The notes: generated from the sequence alone by a model not told the origin. A DNA stretch of 64,000 nucleotides from Cucumis sativus (GCF_000004075.3 NC_026655.2:18647489-18711488), one strand, 5' to 3'; positions 39,560 through 52,722 are shown, counted from the first letter of the stretch. Translations and numbers: made by a program.

Positions 39560-41925
39560 GTCGATGCTATATATATATATACTTAATTAGCAACAATCAT
39601 TTTAAATGTCTATGCTAATACTATTTTTAAATATAAACAATATACACCCAAAATAATTTTTATATCTCCAAATAAGTTAGTGAATTTTAAATAAATGTTT
39701 AATAGACTAATAATGAAAATGAACACCTGAATATCTAATTGAGGTATTAAAGACTTTATTATTCCTTAAATTGAAGGTTGAAAATTAAAAGACTATATTT
39801 GTAAATTCACTTTATTTAATTATTTATTTTTGTAAGAATTTATTTGACCTCAAACTTTATTTGATTTTAGTTTAGATCTTTTAAAAAAAGTCAATTTTAA
39901 TCTATATCTTTTTAATCAATCTTAAGTTTAGTTATACTCAATTTAATTTGGTTATTTTTCAAAAAAATATATTTATGGTATTATTTTAGCATTCTTATTA
40001 TAAATGTTGAAAATATATTTATAGGTTGATTTTCTGTTATTTAACTAATTTAGGTAAAAAAATTAACTTTCAATGAGTAAATTTAGTATTTATTAAAAGA
40101 AGAAAGATTTTAACTAAATAATCGATAGTATGTATATTTAAATTAAATGTTGAAAAATTTTAGACTAAATTGTCATTTTAACTATGAACATATACGGGCT
40201 ATATTCATATTAAAAAGCGAGAAAAAAAAAAGTACATTACTAGTTCGAAACTCTACCACATTCTTTTGGTCCATTAGTCAATTGGGTACTTATTGTATCT
40301 TTATCATGATAGGGATGGATTATTTTTGTTGCCTTTGTTGTCATATTTATTGAATTAGTTGACTATATTGTATTCTTTTTCAAATACACCTCATTTTTAT
40401 AAACCACTTTTTATAATCTAGATTTATATTTAATTTCTAATCATTAAACTTGTAGGATCAAATTTGTAAGTTTAGTATAAACATCTGAATTTGTGCTCAT
40501 TTGTTATTTTAACTATAAAAGTTATTTAATAAATCTATGAATTTTTAATTTTGTTTTATCGGATTAACTTGTTAACGTTGAGAGTGATTCCCATGAGGTT
40601 TTGTACAAGTGACTTTTTTTTAAATGTTCAAATGAAATTTGGCTCAAGATTCAAATGTGATTGAAAAATAGCATTTGTTTATGTTAGTTGCATGTGTGAC
40701 AGTACCATATTGTCCACAAAATTGTGCGTGTAGGCCTAGCGCTCAAACGAATTCTCTATTTAATAAATTTAAACTATATTTATTAAGTGTCAAACAACGA
40801 TGGATGTTATACATTTAGTTAGCAACAAGCATGGTAAATGTCCATGCTGATACTATTTTTAAAAATCAAACCATACAAGTAAAATATGTTTGAATTTTAA
40901 ATAAATGTTGAAAATTAACAAATAAAAATCTAATTAAAGACTTATTATCCCTTAAACTGGAAGTTGAAAATTTTATTAAATATATTTTGAAATTTTTATT
41001 AAATATGAAAAATAAAATACTAGACTTGTAAATTCGATCATAATAAGTATGAATAAAAATGGCACATACTTCAAATTTTATTTGATTTTAGTTTAGGTAA
41101 TTTTTTAATTTTAATGCAATTTATCAATAAAAATGGCACATATGAATAAAGTATTATGATTTTTTTCTAAATTTTTCTGTTATCTAATGCAATTTCTCAA
41201 AAGATAAATGTACATGACTGTGGAAAACCTTTCACATCATTTCGGTCCATTAGTTTGTCTACATATCTTTACGATGATAGGGATTGATTTTTTTGTCATT
41301 GTTGTCATATTTATTGAATTATTTTGAGTTGACATCATTATATTTATTTTCAATGCACATAATTTTTAGAAACTACTTTTTATTTATCTAGATTTAAATT
41401 TAATTTCTAATCGGGACAATTTTTTTAGTTTAGTATGAACGTCAAGATTTGTTTTCATTTCGTATCTTAATCATAAAAACTATTTAATAAGTCTCTAAGT
41501 TTTTAGTTCTATTTTATCGGATTGGCTTCTTGTGACTATACACTAAAACATTGAGAGTGATTTCTATGAAGCTTTTGTAACGAGGAAATTGCATTAAATG
41601 ATTTTTTTCTAAAGAAAAACAGTTCGTAACATCTATTTTTTTTACATATTGCAAATTTGGCAAATATGACGGTAATCTGTTTTTAAATTTGATATTTATG
41701 CAATTTTGAAAATGAAAGTGACATAGACTTTATTATCATATGTTTTTTTGCTATTTTTGCAAACTCCCATTTGTATGAGATGCTTTTAGAAGTTCAAATG
41801 AAATTTAGCTCAAGATTATTCGAATTTGATCGAAAAATAGCCTTTATTTACGTCAATTGCACGTGTGAAAGTAGTGTTGTCCACAAAATTGTGTGTGAGG
41901 GTCTAGCACTCAAATGAATTCTTGC
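39560..41925. repeat. Diverged direct duplication of about 1.2 kb
   Basis: Unit A (about 39560-40765) and unit B (about 40795-41925) share a series of collinear matches: AGCAACAATCAT/AGCAACAAGCAT (39589, 40821), GGTCCATTAG (40269, 41244), CATGATAGGGATGGATT/CGATGATAGGGATTGATT, TTGTTGTCATATTTATTGAATTA, and TGTCCACAAAATTGTG (40711, 41878). The offset changes from 1232 to 975 to 1167, so unit B has lost about 257 bases and gained about 190 (about 41580-41775). There is no coding frame in either copy. The unit may be an unclassified transposon or a segmental duplication. Confidence 0.8.
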
Positions 41926-43252
41926 TTCTCATGATTTAGCTTCTCGCCTCTTGTTCTAGCTCCCTTTAGACAAAACTATATGTATATATATATAAAAAAA
42001 AATCATCCATATATTTTGTGTTCAAGCTTCTTACTTATTCCTTTTATTTCTCATCGGACATAACTACAATTTTTTTCTCTCGAAGAATGATGACACAAAA
42101 GATAAGAAGACAGATGTATAAAAAATATAGTTTTTTCTCTCTTTTTCTTTTCAAGATTGAGCGGCTCCAAAATGAAAAGAAAAAAGTTAAAGAGATAATA
42201 AAAAATTTCATCTCGACCTTTAGAAAGGAGCTCTATATGTGTTCCTTCTGATATCTATCATCGCTAACTCAAAATAATTATATCATTTGAGATCATAAAT
42301 AATTCTTCTTATTTTATTACATTATCACACGAACCATGCAATTTCCAATGCCTTGCTATAAGAACTTTGGATTTTAGGTTGGAAAACATAATTAAATTTT
42401 TGCTCTTCTTTCTATCCATGAGTTTATTTTGTAATCTTCCTTTTTTTAAAAAAATACATTTCCAAAATTAAACCTAAATTTTAATTAAAATAAAAACTAG
42501 ACCTCACTAGTAACCCATCACTATCTTTTTTTTTTTTAAGGTGAAAACTTGAATGTATACCAAATTCTAAATAAAACAAAGGTGTTTAAATTCATAAAAA
42601 TAAATTAGAATTTGATTTACTTTCTTTAACTTATAAAAGTGATACTCAACGTTTTGTAAAACTAATTAAGAACAGAAAAAGTAGTTAAGAAAAGAAAGGT
42701 GTGAAGGAATTATTAATTAATGGCGTGATTAACATAATTTGTGACTAATCTCTCAACTTTCTCGCCCGCATTTTCTTAATCAATTCTTTAATTGCCTTAA
42801 CAAACCCACCCTAATGCCCATAGTTATCTTAAGAATAACATTCATTTTAATTATATATAATTTCATTGCTTTTCCTCCATTTGATTTGATTTGAATTCAA
42901 TTCAATGTAGTGAAGTCAATGCCTTACTAATTCAAACTTCCCTAATTAATTTACTTTTCCGCTCACCAAATCATTCCAATTTTCCTATCATTATTTAATT
43001 CCTCCACCCTTTTCTTTTCCTAAGAAAATTTACTTAATTAAATTCATTCATTTGTTTATTGAGTTATAAAGTATATTATCATATTCGTATTAAGAAATAT
43101 GTGCTTGGATGGTTAGGTTATAAAACGAATGGTTTTGAATATTTTCTAGTCAAATTTTATAAGGTTTATTTAGTCGATAAATATGTAATTTTTTAATAAT
43201 GAAAAAATAATCAAACCAATTCAAAATTTCATAATAAACAAATGTAAAAATT

Positions 43253-43325
43253 AGCCGGTAAGAACGTAACTCAACTAACACTAGGGAGAAGTAAAAAAAA
43301 AAGGTTAAGTTCAAATTCTCAGACC
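43253..43325 (+). mobile_element. SINE-like (tRNA-derived) remnant
   Basis: GTAAGAACGTAACTCAACTAACA (from 43258) resembles an A-box region, and AAGTTCAAATTCTC at 43308-43321 a B box, with about 40 bases between. The pattern recalls tRNA-like repeats (AACATAACTCAACTGGCA, then GGTTCGAATCC) common in cucurbit genomes. It is short and diverged. Confidence 0.35.
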
Positions 43326-44589
43326 ATATTTATATTTAAAAAAATTAAAATTAAGTTGCCGAAATAAAATGATGCAGTAAAATAGAAAAGAAATGTGTGG
43401 CTGAGAGGAAATTGGCAGCAACTATGGTTGGGGAGTTGGTGGGAAAGTGGGTTGGTAAATGAGGGAGAAATTGGTAAATTCACACCTCTTCATGAAATAA
43501 GAAAAATGGAGGAGAAAAGTGGTCAATTTGGTGCCCCCCAAATGCCCCTTTGAAATAATCACAAAAATCATTCTTCATTGACAAACAAAATTCAATTCTT
43601 TATAACTACCAACCACCCTTCTCCTTCACATTTTTTTTCCTCCTAAAGTCATAACTATAACTATTCCCACATCACTTTATAATAATTGATGCAATTAATT
43701 AACTATAGTGTTTAAGTAATTTATATTTGTGTTAATTTAGAAGAACGATGTATTTATAAGAAATTGTAATTTCATTTAATTTTTTTAAAAAAATAATTGT
43801 ATATAAAAAGGATAAAGATAAAAAATAATAATAAATGAAGAGGTAGAAAATTAGAGTTGAATGAAGCGGAAAAGGGATGCACTATGCACTGTATGTTTCT
43901 CTTTAATATGGCGTTAGTGTGCGTTGGATTGTAGCTGTGGGGGAACTTCACATCCACAAATTAATACACAAACGTTGCATCCCTTCATGCAATTGCCTTT
44001 CAATTCATTTCCACCAAATATCTTCTAAATAATTTAACGCAATTTTCAATCTTTTATCTCATTTCACTACTTTTTCTTCTCTCTCTTTAAACACGCGATG
44101 ATTAGTTTTTGGACTTTTCTTCCCTAATGCTTTTAAGTTAAAACATAAATTAAATCATTTATATTACAAATTAGAGTACTTAGAGATATGTGATTTCAAT
44201 GCCTTTACAACCAGATTCTTCTCACTTTTTTTAATTTAACCGTATGTTTTTTTTTGGTTGACATTGCAAACTTTTTACTAGAATTGCATGTGTGTGTTAT
44301 CTTTTGATTTTTTTAGAAAGATATGAATATCAAATATTTTGATTATTAATATACACTTTCTATCATTATTTGAGTTACATTCACTTTAACATAAATTATT
44401 ATTCAATTAATAATACACGTGTTGGTGGCTAAAATGTTACACTATGGCGGTTTCGGGTTGAGTAATATTAGTTATTTGACTACACGTCTACACATGTGGG
44501 TCAATGCATTGTAAAGAAACCATTCAAACTCAAGAGTTGGGTACGACATGTCGCAATGGGAAAATAAGGGATGATACGACTAGCTATGT

Positions 44590-44700
44590 AATCATTGGGC
44601 TAAGCCCATTAATAGTAAAAATTCACAAGCCCAGATGAGCAATATGCTCTTACAAAGCTCGGCCTTGAATTCCCATGTTTTATATAAAAGCCCACTTAAC
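44590..44700. promoter_or_regulatory. Promoter-like island with four site II motifs
   Basis: ATTGGGCTAAGCCCATTAAT (44596-44615) joins two TGGGCT cores as an inverted pair. Further AAGCCCA copies occur at about 44628 and 44688, the last just after TTTATATAAAAG. This arrangement is that of a housekeeping promoter on the plus strand, yet only AT-rich sequence without a gene follows. Confidence 0.4.
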
Positions 44701-47700
44701 GCTCAAAAAGGGCAAAATGGGTTTTCAAAATAGAAGATTTTGGCAAATTATTTGCATAAATATAAAATTTATTATACTTTAGTTTTTTTACTAAAATGTA
44801 AATAATGTAAATTATTGCATCGGCAGTAAAAATAAAAATAAAAATAAAATGAATTGAATATTTCAATTAAGAATTTTTTATCTCTCCAACTTGAAGCAAT
44901 TATTTATTTGATTTTTAAAGTTAAAAAATGGACAAATTTAGTCGATTTCGACTGGTTCTTAAATACATTTTAATGTATTGACGACAACTAAATGATGTAG
45001 TGGAATTGCTTAATCTATTTTCAAACAAATAAGAAAAATGTAACGTAGAATTAAAAAAAATTAAAATAAAATATGTATAGATTTGGAACACATCTACGAT
45101 GATGGATGAATATATCTAATTTTCTAGCCGCCAAAGAATCACAACTAATCTTTTGATTATTTTTATAAACAAATGAATGTGAGCTCAACTAACATAGACA
45201 AGAATATCCACAAGGTGCGACAAATATAAAAGCTTGACAACCATACCACTTTAAGTTAAGTAGAAAATTATTATTTTACATATCCTCGAGTAGGTCAATA
45301 TATATATATACATAATGTTATGCAAATTGTATTTAGATATTGTGAATTCATCATCTTGTTACCCTTTCTATTATACATTATTCAAGTAAGACTTTATAAA
45401 CTTACTCCAATATGTCGTAGATAATTATATTATGATTGTAGTTATTTTCCTTAGAGTCGATTCTAAAAAGATCATGGCCAGTTTTAAACTCGTTAACGAT
45501 TACAACACATATGTTTTTTTTATATATATATAAGTTAGTCCATTAAAAGTAATTGACTTGTGTGAGTATAAGAATTAATATCAACAATTTTCAAAATTAA
45601 TGCAAGTTGACAAATACAACAAACATAAACATACATATAACTTATTAAAATTAAAGAACAACCTGAATAGAATTACTCATTTTGTCTTCTTATATTTGAC
45701 ATTTTACGTACAATCCAATCTAATACCAATTAACAAACTTACAACTCTCTAATTTGGTCCGATTTGATGGACTTGAAGGTGTGTTAGTGCATGCCATGGA
45801 AGGACGCAAATGGGAAAAAAATATAAATGAAATAGAGAAAAATGGAAAAAAGTGTTTTTTTTTAATTATTATTATTTATAATTTATAGTTTTACTGTAAA
45901 ATTATATGGTAAGTTTCAAACTTCTTTAAACAATAAAATTACACCGTAGCACTATTTCACCGAGTATGTACTATTTAAAGATTATCTCATACCATTATTT
46001 TATCGAGTACGTATCTTTTAAGATGTATAAAAGATGAGTGTATATGTACGATAAATAAAAAATAAAAATATTGTTGTTTTAAAAAGGACGAGTGAAAAAG
46101 AATGATAATTAAATTATTGAAAGTATCATTACCTGCACGATAAAGTGGTGCCATGAGAAAAGTCTACAAGTAAATATACTGATTTTTCTTGAGGGAAGTT
46201 CTCTTTGTTAAAAGCTAAAAAAAAAAAAAAAACTTGGAATATAGGTGTGCACTCATTCATTACGGAGCTCCTACCATACTCAATCACAAGTTGCCACGTG
46301 TTATTTTAAGTATTGAAAAAAAAGTATTTAAACCATTTTTTTCTTTTATATAACATAAAATAGGAAATGTAAACGTAAACGAGTTATGTCTAGCCTATTG
46401 TGGTTAAGCGCACCACTTAACCTTTGTAAACCAGAAATAGAGTTGCCCACCTCGCCTTCCAATAATAAAATTTGGTGAACAAATGAGAGTGTATATGCTT
46501 TATCAAAATCTAATATCTTTTTTGTCGAATATATGATCAAACCATGGGTTGACCAACCTCAGTCAGTCGCATGAGTACTTTGTTAACATTTTAAACACAA
46601 ATACTTCATTTTGATTTCACAAGAAAACTAATTTAGAGCATTGTCGTACCAAACCAAATCCATCAACCCATAAAAAATGACAATAGTTTCTATAACAGAC
46701 GAATGATACTTAAAAGTTTATTATTTATTACTTTCGTTCAATTAAATCTTTTATCTTTTTCAAAATATTTTCTCTAAATTTTGGATAAAGAATCATCTAA
46801 TAACGTAATATACTTCCACTTTGGACAAATGCATCATATTTTGAAGAAATCGTCAACATCAAATATACTAAATCGTATAAGATTTCACTTGAAAAGTCAC
46901 AACCACTAGACAAAGAGTAATTCAAAAATTTATAAAAAAGAAATGTAGGAATAAAATAGATACGTAAATATTCTCCCTACATAACTCTTTTTAATATAAT
47001 AAAGTATCATCTACCATAAAAAAATTATACCCACGTCAAATATATTAACTTTTTAAATCTTTCCATTACTAATATATTATATAGGTTAGCATTAACATAG
47101 AAGGCAAAATTTCTTCACAAAAATCATTGTTTACCAAGAGGATTATCCCTTGAAACATAAGCCAATCTACCTTTTTGCATGTTCTTATAGTTAACCACTT
47201 ATAACATAGTCAAATCATATTGCACAAATAACTAGATCACCAAATAGGTCAAAACTAATAAAGTATACTAAATTAATGAAATTAAACTTTAATCAGATTT
47301 AACTTTATCCTTTAATTTAATTATTTCAATCTAATCTCCAATATTTGGTCTAACTAGGCCGCCTTTAATATATCTAAGCTAAAGATAATAAATATATTAC
47401 AACATTATTGGGTAACTTTGCAGTGGAAAAGAGAGGAAATATTTTTTTTTTTGTAATTAAGCTCAAGCTTCTTGTTGACAAGAGAATAATTAAATATAAT
47501 AAAGTTTGGAAAATGTCACACCTAATGACAAAGAAAGTGACGAGGTTATGATATATTATATGGTAATAATTTGACCTTATAGCTAATTAATTAATGGATT
47601 ATATTATTATGATTAAGGAAGAATGGAATTGGATTTTTCTTTTTTTAATTGGAAGAGTACAAAAGAAGAATCCAAATAATGATGATGTTTCTTATGAAGT

Positions 47701-49011
47701 GGTTATCATGGTTCTAAAAGATCAAGAGATAATGCATATACTTTATTTGACAAAAATTAAACTAATCAATTATATAGTCGTCGGAACTAAAAATAAATCA
47801 ATTTATAAAAAAGAAATTACAAAAGTATAATTCCACTTAATTATACTCAGATTTGAAGTTTAATTATTTATCTCTATAGCCTCCAAACATGATTTTATAG
47901 CTATTGATATGTAAACCGTCTTTCTTATTTCACTCAATTTAGTTGTTGTTATTTATAAGTTATAAGTTTAGTCTATGAAATTTAAAATATGTATCTATAT
48001 GATTTTTTAAGATTAGTTTATGTTTAATAAATCTAATATTTTGTGATAGATTTTAAAATTTTAAAAATTAATTAATGTATTAGATACAAATTTAAATTTT
48101 ATATTTAAAATAACTTAAACTTTCAAGTTTGTCTATTTGATTTTCCAATTTATAAAAGAGAAAGAAAAGAAAAAAAATTAGAGACTAAGAACCAAAATAC
48201 ATTTTTTTAAAATATTCATTTTTATTTGATTTTTTTTTAAAAAAAGAAAGTGGTTTAAAATAAACTCAAAAAATTATTTTGAGTAGTTGTGTATTTTAAA
48301 TTAAATACTTTAGAATATATTACGAACTATAAATATCTATATAGACCAAATTGACTTTAACGAAATAATTAATGGTTTTTAAGAAAAAAACATAAAATTA
48401 CAATACACATAATGACACTTCAAATATTTGATTATGTTAATCACCTTTTTTTATTAAAAGAAAAAATCTAAACAACAACAACAGGATTCATATTCAAATT
48501 GATGACACACTAATACACTATAATTTTAATGTTGGACTCCCTAATGCAAGTTAAGAGAGTTTATATAATATTTATGGGGACATAGTTTAGTCATATATGT
48601 ATGGAAGATTACACAAATTGAAGGACTCAGAGAAAATGGTGGGAATTAAAAGATGTAAAAAGGAAGCAAAGTTAGGTGGAAAGTCTTAAGGGTTAGGTAA
48701 TTGGCAATGCAAAGCCAAAGCCCCTACCTCTGATCTGCCCCTCAACAATGACCATTATATTTTACTTAACACGTAAGAACAAATTTCTTTCTAGTTTTTT
48801 AATTAATTCATTTCCCACTAACAAAAAAGAACAACTCCTCAATGTTCTTCCTTGTCCTTAGCACATCTAAAGATTAGATTAGATATTTTAACCTAAAGTT
48901 TATGTACAATTTAATCAACTTCCCCTAATTAATCCCATATTAATCCCCCCCATTTCACTCTCTCCTTAATCCCACTTTTCAAAACCTTCCCGGCCACTAT
49001 CACAAACCCCA

Positions 49012-49018
49012 TATAAAA
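49012..49018 (+). promoter_or_regulatory. TATA box of the first VPFxWE gene
   Basis: TATAAAA in the context CCCCATATAAAAGATT lies only 39 bases before the start codon. With the usual 30-base spacing the leader would be about 10-15 nt, unusually short, unless another start site is used. Confidence 0.5.
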
Positions 49019-49056
49019 GATTTGCATGAATTTTACTTTTCAAAAATTGGGAAACT

Positions 49057-49572
49057 ATGAAGGAGGAAAAGAATAGTAATGAATTATTTGTTCTTCCTTT
49101 GGATAATTTTCCATCAAGAAATTCATCTATGAGTCGTTCCTCTAGATTCTACTATAGAAGAACTACTGAAGGTGTTCCATTCCAATGGGAGATGCAACCG
49201 GGAACTCCCAAGAATAATCCCCCACTCACGGAGGTGATTCTGCCGCCGATCAGCCCTCCCCCGGCGGTGCTCAGCCTTGGTTTATCGAAGCCGGTGAGGG
49301 CTGTTCAGAATAAACAACCATTGTTTGTGTTATTTGGGCCGTGGAGGAAGCAGCCCAAGCCCAAGCCCAAGAAGAATCCCTGTCCGTTGGATCTTAATAA
49401 TAAAAACGAGCGGCTGAGATTTGACTCATGTGGGTCCCAGTGTGAGTTAATGGCTGAATCTTCATGCAAAGGAAAATCTGCACCGGCGGGGGGATCTTCC
49501 GGTCACTGGCGGCTGGGATGCGGTCCGTGGAGGATCAACCCCATTAAAATAGGTATGGGAAGGCGAGTTTAG
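49057..49572 (+). CDS. Small plant-specific protein with VPFQWEMQPGTPK motif
   Basis: A single exon of 171 residues. After a polar, Ser-rich N-terminus comes RRTTEGVPFQWEMQPGTPKN (about residues 34-53), the signature of a plant-only protein group often labelled DUF688-like or uncharacterised. It is followed by a proline-rich stretch (LPPISPPPAVLSLGLSKP), a short hydrophobic/basic block (FVLFGPWRKQPKPKPKK) and a glycine-rich C-terminus with HWRLGCGPWR. No signal peptide, membrane helix or catalytic motif is visible. The base composition is clearly richer in GC than the surroundings, as expected for true coding sequence. Overlapping AATAAA-type signals follow the stop at about 49622-49640. It shares the motif, the proline block and LGLSK with the gene at 52150, so the two are probable tandem paralogues. 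The molecular function is unknown to me. Confidence 0.82.
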   Translation: MKEEKNSNELFVLPLDNFPSRNSSMSRSSRFYYRRTTEGVPFQWEMQPGTPKNNPPLTEVILPPISPPPAVLSLGLSKPVRAVQNKQPLFVLFGPWRKQPKPKPKKNPCPLDLNNKNERLRFDSCGSQCELMAESSCKGKSAPAGGSSGHWRLGCGPWRINPIKIGMGRRV

Positions 49573-49639
49573 TTTCGTGATATTCTCTCCTTTGTTTGTT
49601 TGTATGTAGGTTTTGTAAATGAATAAACAAATAAATAAA

Positions 49640-52149
49640 TATTTTCCTCTTTTTCTCTCTCTCTCTCTATTTATATTAAAAAGAACAATAATAATTGACT
49701 AAAATTTGTAGCAAGTAAAAATAATTTGAGGTAAGTAGAAGCTTGAATTTGCAAATAATAAGTAGTTGGTATTTTTGTAATTTTCAATTTAGGAGGGTTT
49801 TATTAAATAGATTAATGGGAATCTCGTTATTAATTTTCCCTATACAGTATTCAATTAAGAGATACCATTTGTGGAGAATGAAATGAGGAAGGTAGTTCAG
49901 AAAATGTGTGGACGAACCTCCTCTCTTTCTTTCGGAGAAGTTTATTAGTTAGAATAATATATATACACACGTATGTATATATATATACAGTTATATGTAT
50001 CTAATTCTTTTTTTAAAAAATAAAACTTTTAAACTTTATAAAAGATTTATGCAAATCCCCATTCTCATTCCTTTCAATTTATTTATCTTTCCCTCTTTAT
50101 TTTGTTAGTTTTTTTATATTTATTTTATATTATCTAACTCAAAAAATCGAATATTTGAGTTTAAGGTCTATAGTATAAGATTTATGTTGATTGAACTATT
50201 CTTGCACAATAATCTACTAAAGCTTTGGTATTAAATTACAAGTTGAGTCCTTGAACTACTTTATGCTTGTTGAATGTGTGAAACTTGTTAAGTTTATAAT
50301 AGAAACCTAAGTTGTATATTTTTGTGCCCTATGAAGCACAAACGTTTTCAAGTAAGACAGAGAATTTGTAGAAGTGCGTATCAGATACCATACTTCTAAA
50401 TATTTCTCAAATATGTATTTGAAAAGTTATTCGACGTATTTGGTTTTATGTATCTTCATGCCATTTACTGTATCTATTTTTATATTAACCTTTTTTCTAT
50501 AGCAAAAAGAAAAAAAGTAAGGTGAACTGCCTCATCGGTAACTAAAAGAAAAAATAAATATAAGATCACTAAATCTTAGAATCATATATATGATCATCCT
50601 CACATTTGAGTCCCTAATAATATGAAATCTTTGTAAAATATAACTTTTTTTTTTTGGATATCTTCAACAATTTAACATACATGCTCTTTGTTTGTCCAAT
50701 TCATACTTCTTCTCTAATCAATCTGTGTCTCTTTTCCACTGCATTTGACCGACTATTATACTTCAATATTTTATGTTCATTATATTATTATACTTCAATA
50801 TATACCTTTTATGTTGCTTGTTTGTGTATTGCACTTCAGTATTGTATTTCATACGATTATCATTAGTTTGATATTTTATGAATTTTCGTGGATTCAACAA
50901 ATTATATTCGATATATCTTTATGTTAAATTGATATGTTCTATAAAAAAAAATGCATCTTCAAACATATTAGTATCCTAGTTAATTTTTTAAGAGTTGACG
51001 TATTTATGTATATCCTATCATATCCATATCCTATACTATGTGTTTCATAGGTTTTGTGTTTATGGTCATACTTACAGGACTCTTGATTTTAAAAAAGTTT
51101 ATAATACATGGAGTGAAAACTGAATATCTAATTTATAGTATTATACAAGCACTAAGTGGGATGACGACTAAATATTCAATTTAGTTTATCTAATAGGTCC
51201 TTAAAACTTGTATTTTTATTGTTTTATTGAACTTTTCAACATGAAACCACATAAAACTATTATTCATAAAATTGAATATCCGTATAAGTTGTATGTTTGA
51301 TTAATTATTTAATTTGAAAAAATGTCAAAAATATCTTATAAACCTATTTTATGGAAAATTCAACTATCTACTCCATATACTTTATTATATCACACACATA
51401 ATTAAAACTTTCAAAGTTATTTGACACAACCAAAAGTTAAAAGAGGATTAAAACAAAATTTTGTCCTAACAAATCAACTACAATAGTCCTTTGCATGAGT
51501 TAGGTGAAAATCTTCCTATCTCTAAATGGTGTATAGTTGGTTGAGTTAACCCACCCAAACCCTAAACATTAGGTTAGATCCATTAAACATAAGCCAAGTA
51601 TAACTAAGTTATACCCATAAACCTTATATTAATTTTCATTAAAAAAGAATTGATTTGTCCTAATTATTGCATGAACTACCAATTATTTCCAATGTAATGG
51701 ATAAGCATTTTCATTCCCATACAAAGATTGTTAGTTGGATTCTCTAACAATTATTAGAAAATTATATACCACCTAACCTTAATTTTTTTTTAAAAAAAGA
51801 CAAATATTTACAAATTTACAGAATACTTTAATTAAAAACAACACACAATAAAAAAAATAATTAAAAGGTAAAATAAAAAAAATAAATTGAACTATTTATT
51901 TTTATTAAAAATAGCAAATAATAACATTTTTTAAAAAAGAAAAACTAAATTGTAAAATTTCAAATTAGGAGAGTATATCAAAGGGGGAGACATTCAAGGG
52001 ATTCTAAAAAGTAAAATAAAAATACTTCCTTAATTATCTTAACAAACATCTAAAATGACTACTTTATTCACTTCCCATTTACATCCCAAACTCTCCTCAT
52101 TATTTACCCTCAAATTTTTACTTTCAAAATATTCTCAACACAAAAAGCT
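49640..52149. other. AT-rich spacer between the two VPFxWE paralogues
   Basis: A CT microsatellite at about 49653-49670 sits in the 3' flank of the first gene. The remainder is AT-rich with TATATA-rich tracts near 49960-49990 and several homopolymers. I see no coding region or recognisable element. Confidence 0.5.
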
Positions 52150-52722
52150 ATGGCAGCAAAAGATCACACTCTTCATCGTCTCTCTGAAAAACCCTTCTCA
52201 TTACTTCAAGCAAATCAATTATTTGTCCACAAAATCCTTTCCAGAAACTCGTCATTTGGCCGCTCTGCCCGTCTCCCTGCCTGTGGCCTCCCCGGTCAAG
52301 TCCCTTTCAATTGGGAAGCCCAGCCCGGCCTCCCTAAAAACCAACCTTCGGATAATCCCCCGCCAGTTAAACTCCCTCCGCCCTCATCCTCCGCCTTGGG
52401 CCTCTCCAAAACTCCTCACGTAGTCCCTAAGCAAGCGCCGGTAAAGATTTGGTTTTGGAATAAGCAGAGGAGAAAATCGAGGCGTGCAGTTAAGAAAAGC
52501 GGTGCGCTTGGATCGTCCTCACCGAGACGACATGTCGATCGTGACAGTGAGTTTTGTAGAAAAAAATCAAACGACGAGTCGTCGTCGTCCTCGTCTTTGT
52601 CATGTATTTCTTATTCCATGTCTTCGAATTCTTCTTCGGCTTCCTCGTCAGATCGTTACAACAACCGACGGCGCTACAAACTCGGTAGCCTTGCTAAAGA
52701 GTTCATACGGTGGGCCTTTTAA
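52150..52722 (+). CDS. Small plant-specific protein with VPFNWEAQPGLPK motif
   Basis: A single exon of 190 residues starting at AGCTATGGCAGC. The signature GQVPFNWEAQPGLPKNQP (about residues 49-66) is followed by proline-rich KLPPPSSSALGLSKTP, matching the layout of the upstream paralogue. Next come a basic region (WFWNKQRRKSRRAVKKSG), a long serine-rich tract (about 140-170) and a conserved-looking C-terminal end, YKLGSLAKEFIRWAF. The basic patches could act in nuclear import or membrane contact, but nothing proves this. The composition is GC-rich compared with its flanks. An ATT/ATC microsatellite begins right after the stop. The same family as the 49057 gene; function unknown. Confidence 0.82.
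   Translation: MAAKDHTLHRLSEKPFSLLQANQLFVHKILSRNSSFGRSARLPACGLPGQVPFNWEAQPGLPKNQPSDNPPPVKLPPPSSSALGLSKTPHVVPKQAPVKIWFWNKQRRKSRRAVKKSGALGSSSPRRHVDRDSEFCRKKSNDESSSSSSLSCISYSMSSNSSSASSSDRYNNRRRYKLGSLAKEFIRWAF

Larger units (their letters stand above)
35400..48950. other. 13.5-kb gene-poor, AT-rich interval
   Basis: I find no supported gene on either strand; the open frames are short and AT-driven. Contents that can be named are an LTR-like segment at 36991-37440, a diverged 1.2-kb tandem duplication at 39560-41925, a SINE-like remnant at 43253-43325, and a promoter-like island with four site II motifs at 44590-44700. Short palindromes of the CTATCA/TGATAG type (for example 36527-36543) and many homopolymer tracts also occur. 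A 10-bp inverted repeat joins 43872-43881 and 43976-43985. Confidence 0.55.

Noticed and set aside
43872-43985. Inverted repeat AAGGGATGCA / TGCATCCCTT as a possible microRNA precursor
   Set aside because: Only 10 bp pair over a 94-base loop, and neither arm matches a microRNA I know.
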